Assembly (NCBI GenBank): GCA_020355985.1
Contig: CP070628.1
Span: 1,660,951 to 1,671,236 of the forward strand
DNA from: Nitrospirota bacterium
GTDB lineage: Bacteria; Nitrospirota; Nitrospiria; Nitrospirales; UBA8639
Reading direction: 5' to 3'
DNA: 10,286 nt
The notes beneath the pieces are model-generated. The model was not told the origin of the DNA. It was given only the letters and a program-made list of their open reading frames with translations, and made no database searches. Position 1 is the first letter of the stretch. The number at the start of each line of letters is the position of its first letter. The position numbers were made by a program, and so were the translations under genes. Shown piece by piece: positions 1 to 7,090 of the stretch.

Positions 1-1423
1 CCAAGTAATTCAAGGCATCGGCATGTTCAGGGTCCAATTTTAAAGCCTGTTCCATGGCTTTTACCACCTCATCGAAACGGTCCAACTTGTCATAGGCCGT
101 ACCTAAATTAAAATGCAGCTCAGCATTGGAGGGGTCCTGTTGTATACCATCTTCCAATCTGGCTTTGGCCTGTTGGTATTCCTTCATTTGAAAATACGTT
201 AAGCCCAACAATAAATATGGCTCAGGACGCTTCGGGTTTAGCTTCACGGCTTGATCCAAATACGACAAGGCCTCTTCGTTCCGCTTCAAGCGATACGACA
301 CAAATCCCAGATGCAATATGCTATCGAAAAACGTGGGGTCAATTTGTATATTGGTTTGGTAGGCTTGAATAGCCTGCTCATAATCTTTCATTTCCTCATA
401 CAAGAGCCCCAAAAAGTCTCGAACACGTAATTCATTAGGCCTATCACGTAAAACGGCATTCAATTCCTCAATCGCTGCAGCAAAATTGCCCTGTTCTCCA
501 TAAATTTGGGCCTTCCTTACTTGGGCATGAAGGTCACCAGGGTTTTGCTTAAGCAAGTAATCTAAATGACCAATGGCTTGATCCGTCTCCTTCTGGGCGA
601 CATACAAACTCACAAGACGCAAGCGAAATTCACGGTGATGAGGATTCACATCATTAAGAAAGGTATTGATCAATTCAATGGCTTGCTCAGACTCTTCTGC
701 CTCTTCGAACAGTGCTACCAATTTGACATAGGCACGTTCAAAAGACGTATTCAAAACAATAGCCTGCTCAAAATGTCCCACTGCTTCCAGTTTCATGTTT
801 TTTTCTATTGCAATAATCCCCAGGTAATAATGAGCCTCTGCTGAACTTGGCACATGTTGCAAGAGGTCATGGAACACCTCTCCTGCTTCCTGATAGTCTT
901 TCTTCGTCAACAACAGGGTGCCATGAGAAATATAGAGCCGCTCCTCTGAAGGAAATTTCCGCTCGCCTTCCGCCAATACCTGTAGGGCTCGGTTATGCTC
1001 CCCTGCATCAAAAAATATTTTCGCCATCTCCAAAAACATGGCTACTGTCGTAATTTTTTCGACTGGGATTTGCTGAGCCGTCTCCACAGCGGCCGGCATC
1101 TGAGCCAACCTAAAATGTAGCTTGGCAATACGAAATTTTAAGAAGACCGAATCAGGGTCAAACGTCAACCCAGCCTGATAGGCTTCTAAAGCCTTGAGGC
1201 TATCGTTATTGAGTTCAGCCAGCGAACCTTGAAGAAAATGATAATAGGCTTGAGGATGGGTTGTTTCCTGAATGATAGGAGAATTCATCTGCTCATGCGG
1301 AGCAAGATGAGGAGCGGTACCGCAGGAAACAATTAAAAGGGGAACACTTAATACACACGTTCGAATACGACTTAGCCAAAGGGGAAACGCATTTTCAGAA
1401 CAAGTCGAACCAATTTGTCGCAT
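1..1423 (-). CDS. TPR-repeat lipoprotein, C-terminus beyond the window
   Basis: My own translation of the minus strand gives an open frame from ATG at 1421-1423 to the window edge, 474 codons without a stop. Residues 1-34 form a lipoprotein signal: arginines at 2, 19 and 21, a hydrophobic stretch, then a lipobox (I-V-S-C, Cys34) followed by Gly, so an outer-membrane or periplasm-facing lipoprotein is expected. From about residue 57 to the edge the protein is a nearly continuous row of about twelve 34-residue TPR units, the last ones most regular (AL.LDP.HADALNYL). TPR arrays are protein-binding scaffolds; the partner is unknown. A possible ribosome site AAGGTG lies 12 bases before the ATG. 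It follows dnaB after 43 bases and has its own candidate promoter inside the end of dnaB. Role in envelope assembly or polysaccharide export is conceivable but not shown. Confidence 0.87.
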   Translation of the reverse strand, partial: MRQIGSTCSENAFPLWLSRIRTCVLSVPLLIVSCGTAPHLAPHEQMNSPIIQETTHPQAYYHFLQGSLAELNNDSLKALEAYQAGLTFDPDSVFLKFRIAKLHFRLAQMPAAVETAQQIPVEKITTVAMFLEMAKIFFDAGEHNRALQVLAEGERKFPSEERLYISHGTLLLTKKDYQEAGEVFHDLLQHVPSSAEAHYYLGIIAIEKNMKLEAVGHFEQAIVLNTSFERAYVKLVALFEEAEESEQAIELINTFLNDVNPHHREFRLRLVSLYVAQKETDQAIGHLDYLLKQNPGDLHAQVRKAQIYGEQGNFAAAIEELNAVLRDRPNELRVRDFLGLLYEEMKDYEQAIQAYQTNIQIDPTFFDSILHLGFVSYRLKRNEEALSYLDQAVKLNPKRPEPYLLLGLTYFQMKEYQQAKARLEDGIQQDPSNAELHFNLGTAYDKLDRFDEVVKAMEQALKLDPEHADALNYL

Positions 1424-1466
1424 TGAAAAATCCAGCACCTTAGGCTCTATCAAGTGACCACATTCT

Positions 1467-2819
1467 TTATATTATACCAGATTGCCTATTAGCTAAATCA
1501 TTAAATTTGGCATACCGGTCATGAAACTGTAGATCCACTTCTCCAATGGGCCCATTTCTATGCTTACGAACGAGAATATTGGCAATTCCTTTGTCATCGG
1601 AATCAGGATTATAGACTTCATCTCGATAAATAAACATTACCACATCTGCATCCTGTTCAATTGCCCCCGACTCCCGGAGATCTGCGAGCATTGGTCTTTT
1701 GTCCGTCCGATTTTCTACAGCACGACTTAACTGAGAAAGCGCAACGACAGGAATATCTAATTCTTTAGCAAGAGCTTTTAAGGCTCGTGAAATATCGGAA
1801 ATTTCCTGTTGTCGGGATTCAGAAGAACCCTTTCCATCCATCAATTGCAAATAATCGATAATGAGTAGATCGAGGCCATGTTCTGCTTTGAGACGCCGAG
1901 CCTTTCCGCGCATTTGCTGAACACTCAGATTGCCCGAATCATCGATAAAAATTTTTGCCTGTTCCAATTTACCAGCTGCCTCGGTCAAGGCTACCCAATC
2001 AGGCCCTTTTAATTGTCCCGTCCTAACCGAATGAGAATCTAAATGGGCTTGAGAGCTGAGCATGCGCAAGACAAGTTGAGCTCGAGACATTTCCAGGCTG
2101 AAAATACCAACCACAGCGTTGCCTTTCAGCGCTGCCTGCTCGGCCATTCCCAATGCCAAACTCGTCTTCCCCATACTCGGCCTACCTGCCACAATAATTA
2201 AATCAGAGGCCTGGAGTCCGGCGAGCAGATTATCTAAATCTGTAAAACCGGTAGGCACTCCAGTTATTTTCTCTTGCCGACTATAGAGTCGATCAACAAT
2301 TTCAACACTGTCCTGAATGATACTACTGACCGGGGCAAAGGTTCCGCCCAAATGCCCTTGGGCCAGACGAAAAATTTCTCGCTCGGCAAACTCCAGGAGC
2401 TCATCCGTTTTGGTTGTGCCTTCGTACCCCTTCATCACCACATCAGTGGCTGTTCGAACTAACCCCCGAAGCAATGATTTATCCCGAACAATTTGACAGT
2501 GATAGCGAATGTTCGCTGCACTGGGTACCATTTGCACCAACTCAGCAATGTAGGAGGCACCCCCTACTTGATCCAATTCCCCTGTGCTTCGCAAATAATC
2601 AGTCAGTGTAATTTGATCAACAGCCTGACTGCGTTCAGACAAGGCCACCATGCTGCGATACACCATCTTATTTGCTGTTCGATAAAAATCATCTTCCGAC
2701 ACAATTTCCAAGGAACGATTGAGGGCGGCATTGTCCAACAGAATCGCACCGAGCACCGATTGCTCGGCCTCTAAGTTCTGAGGAGGGACACGAACGTCAG
2801 TTATTTCAGAAATCGCCAT
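1467..2819 (-). CDS. dnaB: Replicative DNA helicase DnaB
   Basis: DnaB is the hexameric 5'-3' helicase that unwinds DNA ahead of the replication fork and recruits primase. The 450 residues match the usual length of the family and cover both domains. The N-terminal helical domain (about 10-115) starts with the typical PPQNLEAEQSVLGAILLDN. The RecA-like domain carries Walker A GRPSMGKT (212-219), SLEMS (241-245), Walker B LLIIDYLQL (318-326), ALSQLSRAVENR (360-371), the DLRESGAIEQDADV stretch (380-393) and the arginine-finger region RKHRNGP (418-424). No intein interrupts it. The start ATG has GGAG four bases upstream and overlaps the end of the preceding ORF by 14 bases, suggesting translational coupling. 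It ends in TAA. Confidence 0.97.
   Translation of the reverse strand: MAISEITDVRVPPQNLEAEQSVLGAILLDNAALNRSLEIVSEDDFYRTANKMVYRSMVALSERSQAVDQITLTDYLRSTGELDQVGGASYIAELVQMVPSAANIRYHCQIVRDKSLLRGLVRTATDVVMKGYEGTTKTDELLEFAEREIFRLAQGHLGGTFAPVSSIIQDSVEIVDRLYSRQEKITGVPTGFTDLDNLLAGLQASDLIIVAGRPSMGKTSLALGMAEQAALKGNAVVGIFSLEMSRAQLVLRMLSSQAHLDSHSVRTGQLKGPDWVALTEAAGKLEQAKIFIDDSGNLSVQQMRGKARRLKAEHGLDLLIIDYLQLMDGKGSSESRQQEISDISRALKALAKELDIPVVALSQLSRAVENRTDKRPMLADLRESGAIEQDADVVMFIYRDEVYNPDSDDKGIANILVRKHRNGPIGEVDLQFHDRYAKFNDLANRQSGII
1471..1479 (-). promoter_or_regulatory. Extended -10 promoter for the TPR lipoprotein gene
   Basis: On the minus strand the bases TGG-TATAAT form a perfect extended -10 element overlapping the last codons of dnaB. 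Transcription would start near 1464, giving a leader of about 40 bases before the ATG at 1423. The -35 is weak (TTTAGC with a 15-base spacer), which extended -10 promoters tolerate. This would partly uncouple the lipoprotein gene from dnaB. The call rests on motif reading only. Confidence 0.4.
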
Positions 2820-3114
2820 AAATCTCCGTTCGCAACCGCTGAGGCAATTTTTGGAGAGCCACTCGTGTTTGTCGACGCTTTAAGAAGGAATCCGAATATT
2901 CCAATAAGAGCACAGATGCAGCAGGGCCTTTTTTAACTTCATAGAGAATGACTCGTGATATCCCTCGGCGCCGAGCCTCCTTAGCAGCCAAGGTAAGTGA
3001 AGACTTGGGCGTTCGTTCTATTCTTTCCTCAATCACACTAATACCTGCTGTACGTAATGTCTGAGCTAGCAAAAACGCTTCCCCAGCTTGAGGCCCCGAA
3101 GTTAACATGAGCAC
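2806..3114 (-). CDS. Free-standing HisRS-like anticodon-binding domain, probably the detached C-terminus of HisZ
   Basis: This 102-residue frame opens with GTG (ATG also available at 3106-3108). Its pattern VLMLTSGPQAGEAFLLAQ, then LRTAGISV, a basic KSSLTLAAKEARRRG stretch and ISRVILYEV, follows the alternating strand-helix order of the C-terminal anticodon-binding domain of histidyl-tRNA synthetase, which usually begins with a VYVVP strand, then a helix, then L..AGI.V. It lies in the same frame as hisZ upstream, separated only by one TAG and twelve sense codons, so the pair reads like one protein of about 440 residues, the length of a full HisRS-like chain. No ribosome site sits at proper distance from the GTG; the GGAGGG and TAGGA upstream are too far. 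It ends in TGA, 14 bases inside dnaB. It may be expressed separately, by readthrough, or be a remnant. Confidence 0.6.
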   Translation of the reverse strand: MLMLTSGPQAGEAFLLAQTLRTAGISVIEERIERTPKSSLTLAAKEARRRGISRVILYEVKKGPAASVLLLEYSDSFLKRRQTRVALQKLPQRLRTEIYGDF

Positions 3115-3150
3115 AGGGTTAAAACCATTAATTCCTACTTGCCCTCCACG

Positions 3151-3153
3151 CTA
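3151..3153 (-). other. In-frame TAG between HisZ core and anticodon-like domain
   Basis: The codon after ...DLDRLFTAL is TAG. Reading on in the same frame gives RGGQVGINGFNP and then the anticodon-domain-like ORF without another stop until TGA at 2806-2808. The position corresponds to the linker between catalytic and anticodon domains in HisRS-type proteins, so a natural stop is possible here, unlike in serA. Confidence 0.8.
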
Positions 3154-4131
3154 TAAGGCTGTGAACAAGCGATCCAAATCAAGGCCAAACCCAATGGCTG
3201 GAAGATCCCGGCCAAACCGGCCAACCAAGTGATTGTATCGTCCCCCACCACCGATTTCACTGCCTAATGCGGAGGTAAAAACATCAAAGACGACACCATC
3301 GTAATAATCAAAACCTCGAAATTCTCCAAGATCCAACAACACATGCTGTTGAACATCGGTATGCTCCAAGTGCCGACACACCTGTTCCAAACGATGTAAT
3401 GGCTTTAGCAATTGTGCGTCTTTCCCGGCAATCCGCTTTCCCCACTCCAACACCTCACGCTGTCCACAGCGTTCAGGAACCTGGAGAATGTTTCGAACCA
3501 TCGTTCGAGGTAAGCGCTCAGTAGCAAGAATCTGTTCCAACCGCGGCAAATCTTTATGCGCGGCGGCCAACTCCGCCTGCTTTCTCCCCGTTGCAGATAG
3601 CCCTGAGCGAGATAACAAGGCCTTAAAAAATCCCACATGCCCCAAAGATATTTTCCAATCCGGTAGACCCACAAGTTCGAATAAGCCAGCTAGCATGGTC
3701 ACCATCTCGGCATCGCCTTTTGCGGTATCATTGCCTACCAGCTCAATCCCTACCTGAAACACTTCACGATCTCGCCCACGATGTTCCAATTCATAGCGAA
3801 AGACGGTGGTTCGATAGGAAAACCGCAAGGGGTGCAATTCTCCCCCTAATCCCATGGCAACCATCCTGGCAATTTGAGCCGTCGCATCTGGACGCAATAC
3901 GAGCATACGCCCGGAAGTCCTATCGGCGAATTTATAGCACTTGTCTAAAATTTCCGTGGAGAGTCCAGCTGCCAGAACATCAAGATACTCAAAAGTAGGA
4001 AGAATAATTTCTCGATAACCCCATGTAGCCAAATAGGCTAGCAATTGGTCTTCCAGCTTCCGAACACGCTGCGCCGTTTGAGGTAATAAGGTCGCTGTAC
4101 CGATGGGGATGAGGGAGCGGGCGGGTTTCAT
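3151..4131 (-). CDS. hisZ: ATP phosphoribosyltransferase regulatory subunit HisZ
   Basis: HisZ is a catalytically altered paralogue of the HisRS core that binds short-form HisG and confers activity and histidine feedback on the first step of histidine synthesis. The 326 residues match compact HisZ proteins. Seen: N-terminal IPIGTATLLPQ, then WGYREIILPTFEYLD (37-51); RPDATAQIAR (80-89), the HisZ form of the region that reads RPEGTA in HisRS; motif-2-like FRYE (111-114) and REVFQVGIELVG (122-133); RGFDYYDG (262-269); GGGGRYN (284-290); motif-3-like GFGLDLDRL (314-322). It keeps the arginine in RGFDYY that HisRS uses, so a divergent HisRS is the main alternative. The ATG at 4131 has no clear ribosome site and stands 72 bases after serA, in the same frame. 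It ends in TAG, beyond which an anticodon-domain-like ORF continues. hisG is not in the window. Confidence 0.85.
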   Translation of the reverse strand: MKPARSLIPIGTATLLPQTAQRVRKLEDQLLAYLATWGYREIILPTFEYLDVLAAGLSTEILDKCYKFADRTSGRMLVLRPDATAQIARMVAMGLGGELHPLRFSYRTTVFRYELEHRGRDREVFQVGIELVGNDTAKGDAEMVTMLAGLFELVGLPDWKISLGHVGFFKALLSRSGLSATGRKQAELAAAHKDLPRLEQILATERLPRTMVRNILQVPERCGQREVLEWGKRIAGKDAQLLKPLHRLEQVCRHLEHTDVQQHVLLDLGEFRGFDYYDGVVFDVFTSALGSEIGGGGRYNHLVGRFGRDLPAIGFGLDLDRLFTAL

Positions 4132-4203
4132 GGGACTTATGAAGGAGAACCTACCAATGAAACCGTCCGGCCAAGGGTAGTTAATGGGAGAAGAGAAGTC
4201 AGA

Positions 4204-5301
4204 CTAACCCAGATCAACCATGCGTACTGACAGAATATCTTTCTCCTGCTTCAGGAGATCTAATACCTCAGCAGAAAGGGGGCTGTCGAGTCCAATAATC
4301 AGCAACGCCGATTCTCCTCGCTCGACACGTGAGCATTGCATCCTGGCAATATTCACTCCATGTTTGCCAAGGATTTGCCCCACCATGCCTATCACACCTG
4401 GACGATCCACGTTATCAATCAAGATCATCTGTCCCTCTGAGATCACCTCGACCTGAAATTGATTAATTTCCACAATACGGGGTTCTTGGCGATGAAAGAG
4501 CGTACCTGCCAGAGCATAGGTTTTTGGTCCGGCTTCGACTTTGAGCCGGATCAAACTCGTAAAATCACCGGCATCGCTACTTTTAACTTCTTTGACTTCG
4601 ATACCACGTTCTTTTGCCACGATAGGAGCATTCACGAAATTAATCACATCTTCCAAAATTGGAGAGAGCAATCCTTTCAGAATGGCCACCGAAATAGGTG
4701 CCACCCCCAGTTGCGAAACCTCACCAACATATTCGACCGTGACAGATTTGAGTCCCCCATCCAATATTTGGGCCTGAAAGCGCCCCATCCGTTCAGCCAA
4801 CAATAAATAGGGCTGAAGCTGTGGCAAAACTTCTTGAGGAACCGAAGGCACATTCACTGCACCTCGCGCAATTCCGCGTTTGAAATAATCGACAAATTGT
4901 TCCGCAATGCCAATGGCCACATTCTCTTGGGCTTCTTCTGTGGAAGCGCCAATATGAGGGGTACAGGTAAAGTTATCCAAACTCAGAAGCGGATGCTTAG
5001 GGTCAATCGGCTCCTTTTCAAATACATCAAAGGCTGCCGCAGCCACTTTCCCTGATTGTAGAACCTCAGCTAAATCTTGTTCGTTAATAATGCCGCCTCG
5101 AGCGCAATTCACTATCATGACGCCATCTTTCATCTTAGCCATCGTCTGGGCATTGATGATCCCTCGGGTTTCATTCGTCAGGGGAGTGTGAACGGATATC
5201 ACATCCGCACGATGAAATAATTCTTCAAGCTCCACCACCTCAATGCCCATTTGTTTCGCTCGATCAACAGCCAAATAGGGATCATAGCCAATGACATTCA
5301 T
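4204..5301 (-). CDS. serA: D-3-phosphoglycerate dehydrogenase, C-terminal part (after in-frame TAG)
   Basis: SerA oxidises 3-phosphoglycerate to 3-phosphohydroxypyruvate with NAD, the first step of serine synthesis. This 365-residue frame holds the second half of the Rossmann domain, starting within MNVIGYDPY, the part of the fold where the acidic NAD-ribose contact lies. It carries the catalytic arginine in NCARGG (65-70), the acidic residues of DVFEKEP (92-98) and the catalytic histidine in TPHIGAS (114-120). An intervening substrate-binding-like domain follows, about 150-285. A C-terminal ACT domain, about 291-365, is typical of long SerA and usually senses serine. With the upstream piece the total is 527 codons, the normal long-form length. 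ATG at 5301 lies 9 bases after the TAG with AGGGA six bases before it, so reinitiation is possible. It ends in TAG at the usual C-terminus of the family. Confidence 0.95.
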   Translation of the reverse strand: MNVIGYDPYLAVDRAKQMGIEVVELEELFHRADVISVHTPLTNETRGIINAQTMAKMKDGVMIVNCARGGIINEQDLAEVLQSGKVAAAAFDVFEKEPIDPKHPLLSLDNFTCTPHIGASTEEAQENVAIGIAEQFVDYFKRGIARGAVNVPSVPQEVLPQLQPYLLLAERMGRFQAQILDGGLKSVTVEYVGEVSQLGVAPISVAILKGLLSPILEDVINFVNAPIVAKERGIEVKEVKSSDAGDFTSLIRLKVEAGPKTYALAGTLFHRQEPRIVEINQFQVEVISEGQMILIDNVDRPGVIGMVGQILGKHGVNIARMQCSRVERGESALLIIGLDSPLSAEVLDLLKQEKDILSVRMVDLG

Positions 5302-5310
5302 CGACCATCC

Positions 5311-5313
5311 CTA
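5311..5313 (-). other. serA: In-frame TAG interrupting serA
   Basis: The minus-strand codons read ...GTC GCC AAG TTA GCT TAG GGA TGG TCG ATG AAT..., that is VAKLA-TAG-GWSMN. In other SerA proteins this helix continues as (Q/R/K)-G/A-x-G-M without a break, so the TAG stands at a single residue position, often Gln (CAG, one C-to-T change away) or Arg/Lys. Nothing is missing and no frameshift is present. Confidence 0.93.
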
Positions 5314-5787
5314 AGCTAACTTGGCGACATATGATCCAATTTGCCCCAATCCTACTAAGCCCAAAGTTTTATTATAGAGCTCACTCCCCATAAATTTGCT
5401 TTTTTCCCACTTGCCGTCCTTCATGGATTTGGTGGCCTGGGGAATTTTGCGACTCATGGCCGCGATCATCGACATGGTATGTTCCGCCGTCGTAATCGTA
5501 TTGCCTCCCGGGGTGTTCATGACCACAATGCCTCGACGAGTAGCAGCCTCGGTGTCGACATTGTCCAAACCAGTCCCCGCACGGCCCACAATACGAAGGC
5601 GCCCTCCTGCTTCGATCACCTCTTTCGTCACCTTGGTGGCCGACCGGACGATGAGAGCCTCATAGTTGCCGATTTCCTCCAACAACTCTTCTTTGGATAA
5701 TTTGGTCTTCACCGACACCGAAAATCCTGCCCGCTCTAGAACTTCGACTCCTTTAGGGGAAAGGCTGTCACTGACCAAAATATTCAT
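5311..5787 (-). CDS. serA: D-3-phosphoglycerate dehydrogenase, N-terminal part (before in-frame TAG)
   Basis: The 158 residues are the start of Ser[27 protein letters not shown] (47-54), [12 protein letters not shown] (67-78), [14 protein letters not shown] (91-104) and the NAD-binding glycine motif GLGQIG (146-151). The frame stops seven codons after that motif, in the first helix of the nucleotide-binding fold, so this piece alone lacks every catalytic residue and could not work. The ATG has GGAG six bases upstream, a good site. It follows serC after 54 bases on the same strand, as expected for a serine-synthesis operon. The sequence shows no other decay, no missing motif and no out-of-frame indel, so the lesion is recent, artefactual, or tolerated by readthrough or two-chain assembly. 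Confidence 0.92.
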   Translation of the reverse strand: MNILVSDSLSPKGVEVLERAGFSVSVKTKLSKEELLEEIGNYEALIVRSATKVTKEVIEAGGRLRIVGRAGTGLDNVDTEAATRRGIVVMNTPGGNTITTAEHTMSMIAAMSRKIPQATKSMKDGKWEKSKFMGSELYNKTLGLVGLGQIGSYVAKLA

Positions 5788-5841
5788 ACATCACTCCATT
5801 GCATAAAGAAAAACCAAGGCTCAAAAGGTTAATTAAGTTGA

Positions 5842-6924
5842 TTAGGCGTTACGTTTTTCGAAATCTGCCATATATGCAATCAATGCATCCACACCTGCTT
5901 CTGGCATAGCATTGTAAATACTGGCACGCATGCCCCCCACCGAACGATGCCCTTCCAGCGTCGTTAACCCAGCAGCCTTTGCGCCAACCAAAAAATCCTT
6001 ATCCAGTTCTGCGTTGGCCAGAATAAATGGGACGTTCATCCATGATCGGGAAGCTAGTTCAACCGGATTGCTATAGAAACCAGACTCATCAATAGCGGCA
6101 TAGAGCTTATTGGCTTTGCGTTCATTGATCTTGGCCATGGCCGCTAATCCCCCTTGGGCTTTCAACCATTTGAAGACCAGCCCAGCCAGGTAAATCCCAT
6201 AGGTTGGGGGAGTGTTCAGCATCGAATCAGCTTCAGCTTGCTTGGCATAATCATACACACTGGGCGTAATAGGCAGAACCTCGCCAATGAGATCGTCCCG
6301 CACAATTACTAAGGTAACCCCAGCTGGACCGATATTCTTCTGAGCCCCAGCATAAATTAGACCAAACCTGCTAACATCAATAGGTCGCGATAAGATTGTT
6401 GATGAATAATCAGCGACTAAGGGCACCTCACCTGTATCTGGCACCCAGTGAAATTCCACACCTCCAATAGTCTCATTGGGGGTATAGTGAACATACGCAG
6501 CGTCTTTTTTTAACGACCAACTCTCGAACGAAGGAATACTCGTAAATTTCCCACCTTCAGAAGATGCAGCCAGATTAACAGTACAATACTTTTTTGCATC
6601 GCTAATGGCTTTTTTGCCCCATGCCCCAGTCAAAATGTAATCGGCAGTCGTTTTCCCACGCAATAAGTTCATGGGAATGGTTGCAAATTGGGTTGAGGCC
6701 CCACCTTGGAGAAACAGCACTTTATAATTATTGGGAACCTCCAATAAGTCACGAACATCCTGTTCGGCTTCAGCTGCCACGGAGACAAATTCTTTTCCCC
6801 TGTGGCTCATTTCCATTATTGAGGCACCGGCACCATGCCAGTCCGGCAACTCTTCTTGGGCTTGTTTCAAAACAGGTTCCGGCAACATCGCCGGCCCAGC
6901 GCTAAAGTTATACACACGTGACAT
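5842..6924 (-). CDS. serC: Phosphoserine aminotransferase SerC
   Basis: SerC is the PLP enzyme that transfers the amino group of glutamate to 3-phosphohydroxypyruvate, the product of SerA, giving phosphoserine; many SerC proteins also serve the pyridoxal phosphate pathway. The 360 residues equal the usual length. Seen: N-terminal [13 protein letters not shown] (3-15), [13 protein letters not shown] (34-46), the phosphate-cradling FLQGGAST (71-78), ADYSST (171-176), and the PLP lysine in [10 protein letters not shown] (K196). Near the C-terminus [13 protein letters not shown] is the substrate-phosphate region. The ATG is fixed by the conserved N-terminus; GGAG lies 13 bases upstream, somewhat far. 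It is the first gene of the minus-strand run serC-serA-hisZ and ends in TAA. Confidence 0.97.
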   Translation of the reverse strand: MSRVYNFSAGPAMLPEPVLKQAQEELPDWHGAGASIMEMSHRGKEFVSVAAEAEQDVRDLLEVPNNYKVLFLQGGASTQFATIPMNLLRGKTTADYILTGAWGKKAISDAKKYCTVNLAASSEGGKFTSIPSFESWSLKKDAAYVHYTPNETIGGVEFHWVPDTGEVPLVADYSSTILSRPIDVSRFGLIYAGAQKNIGPAGVTLVIVRDDLIGEVLPITPSVYDYAKQAEADSMLNTPPTYGIYLAGLVFKWLKAQGGLAAMAKINERKANKLYAAIDESGFYSNPVELASRSWMNVPFILANAELDKDFLVGAKAAGLTTLEGHRSVGGMRASIYNAMPEAGVDALIAYMADFEKRNA

Positions 6925-7005
6925 GATCGACTATATACTCCAATCCTAAAAAATGAAGGCGCAAACGGCAGGAAAAACACAAAGCACGGCGCCAAAAAGG
7001 AGGCT

Positions 7006-7034
7006 ACGCTAGCATAGGGTCCCCAACCAGTCAA
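7006..7034 (-). promoter_or_regulatory. Candidate promoter of the serC-serA-hisZ run
   Basis: On the minus strand TTGACT (7029-7034) and TAGCGT (7006-7011) are separated by 17 bases, and TGC directly before the -10 gives the extended -10 pattern TGnTAnnnT. A start near 6999 would leave a leader of about 75 bases before serC. The -10 lies inside an imperfect palindrome (7004-7017, centre GCTAGC), which could be an operator or chance. Confidence 0.42.
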
Positions 7035-7049
7035 GAAGAATGGCGGTCC

Positions 7050-7079
7050 TTGTCATGACAATTCCTGATGTCCTACAAT
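7050..7079 (+). promoter_or_regulatory. Promoter of the small plus-strand gene with palindromic -35
   Basis: TTGTCA (7050-7055, five of six consensus bases) and TACAAT (7074-7079, five of six) are 18 bases apart. Transcription would begin near 7086, only about four bases before the ATG at 7091, predicting a nearly leaderless mRNA, in keeping with the absence of a ribosome site there. The perfect 12-bp palindrome TTGTCATGACAA (7050-7061) covers the -35, a fitting place for a dimeric repressor. Confidence 0.5.
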
Positions 7080-7090
7080 GACGCTCGCTT

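Noticed and set aside
566..1053. Plus-strand frames opposite the TPR lipoprotein
   Set aside because: They are antisense to a continuous minus-strand TPR frame with clear repeats and a lipobox.
3151..4131. Calling this gene histidyl-tRNA synthetase (hisS)
   Set aside because: RPDATAQIAR and the shortened length fit HisZ better than RPEGTA of HisRS, though the retained RGFDYY keeps some doubt.
5299..5313. Frameshift as the reason for the serA split
   Set aside because: Both pieces are in the same frame and the codons between them are in register; only a TAG separates them.
5311..5313. Selenocysteine insertion at the serA break
   Set aside because: Selenocysteine uses TGA, not TAG, and SerA has no known cysteine or selenocysteine at this place.
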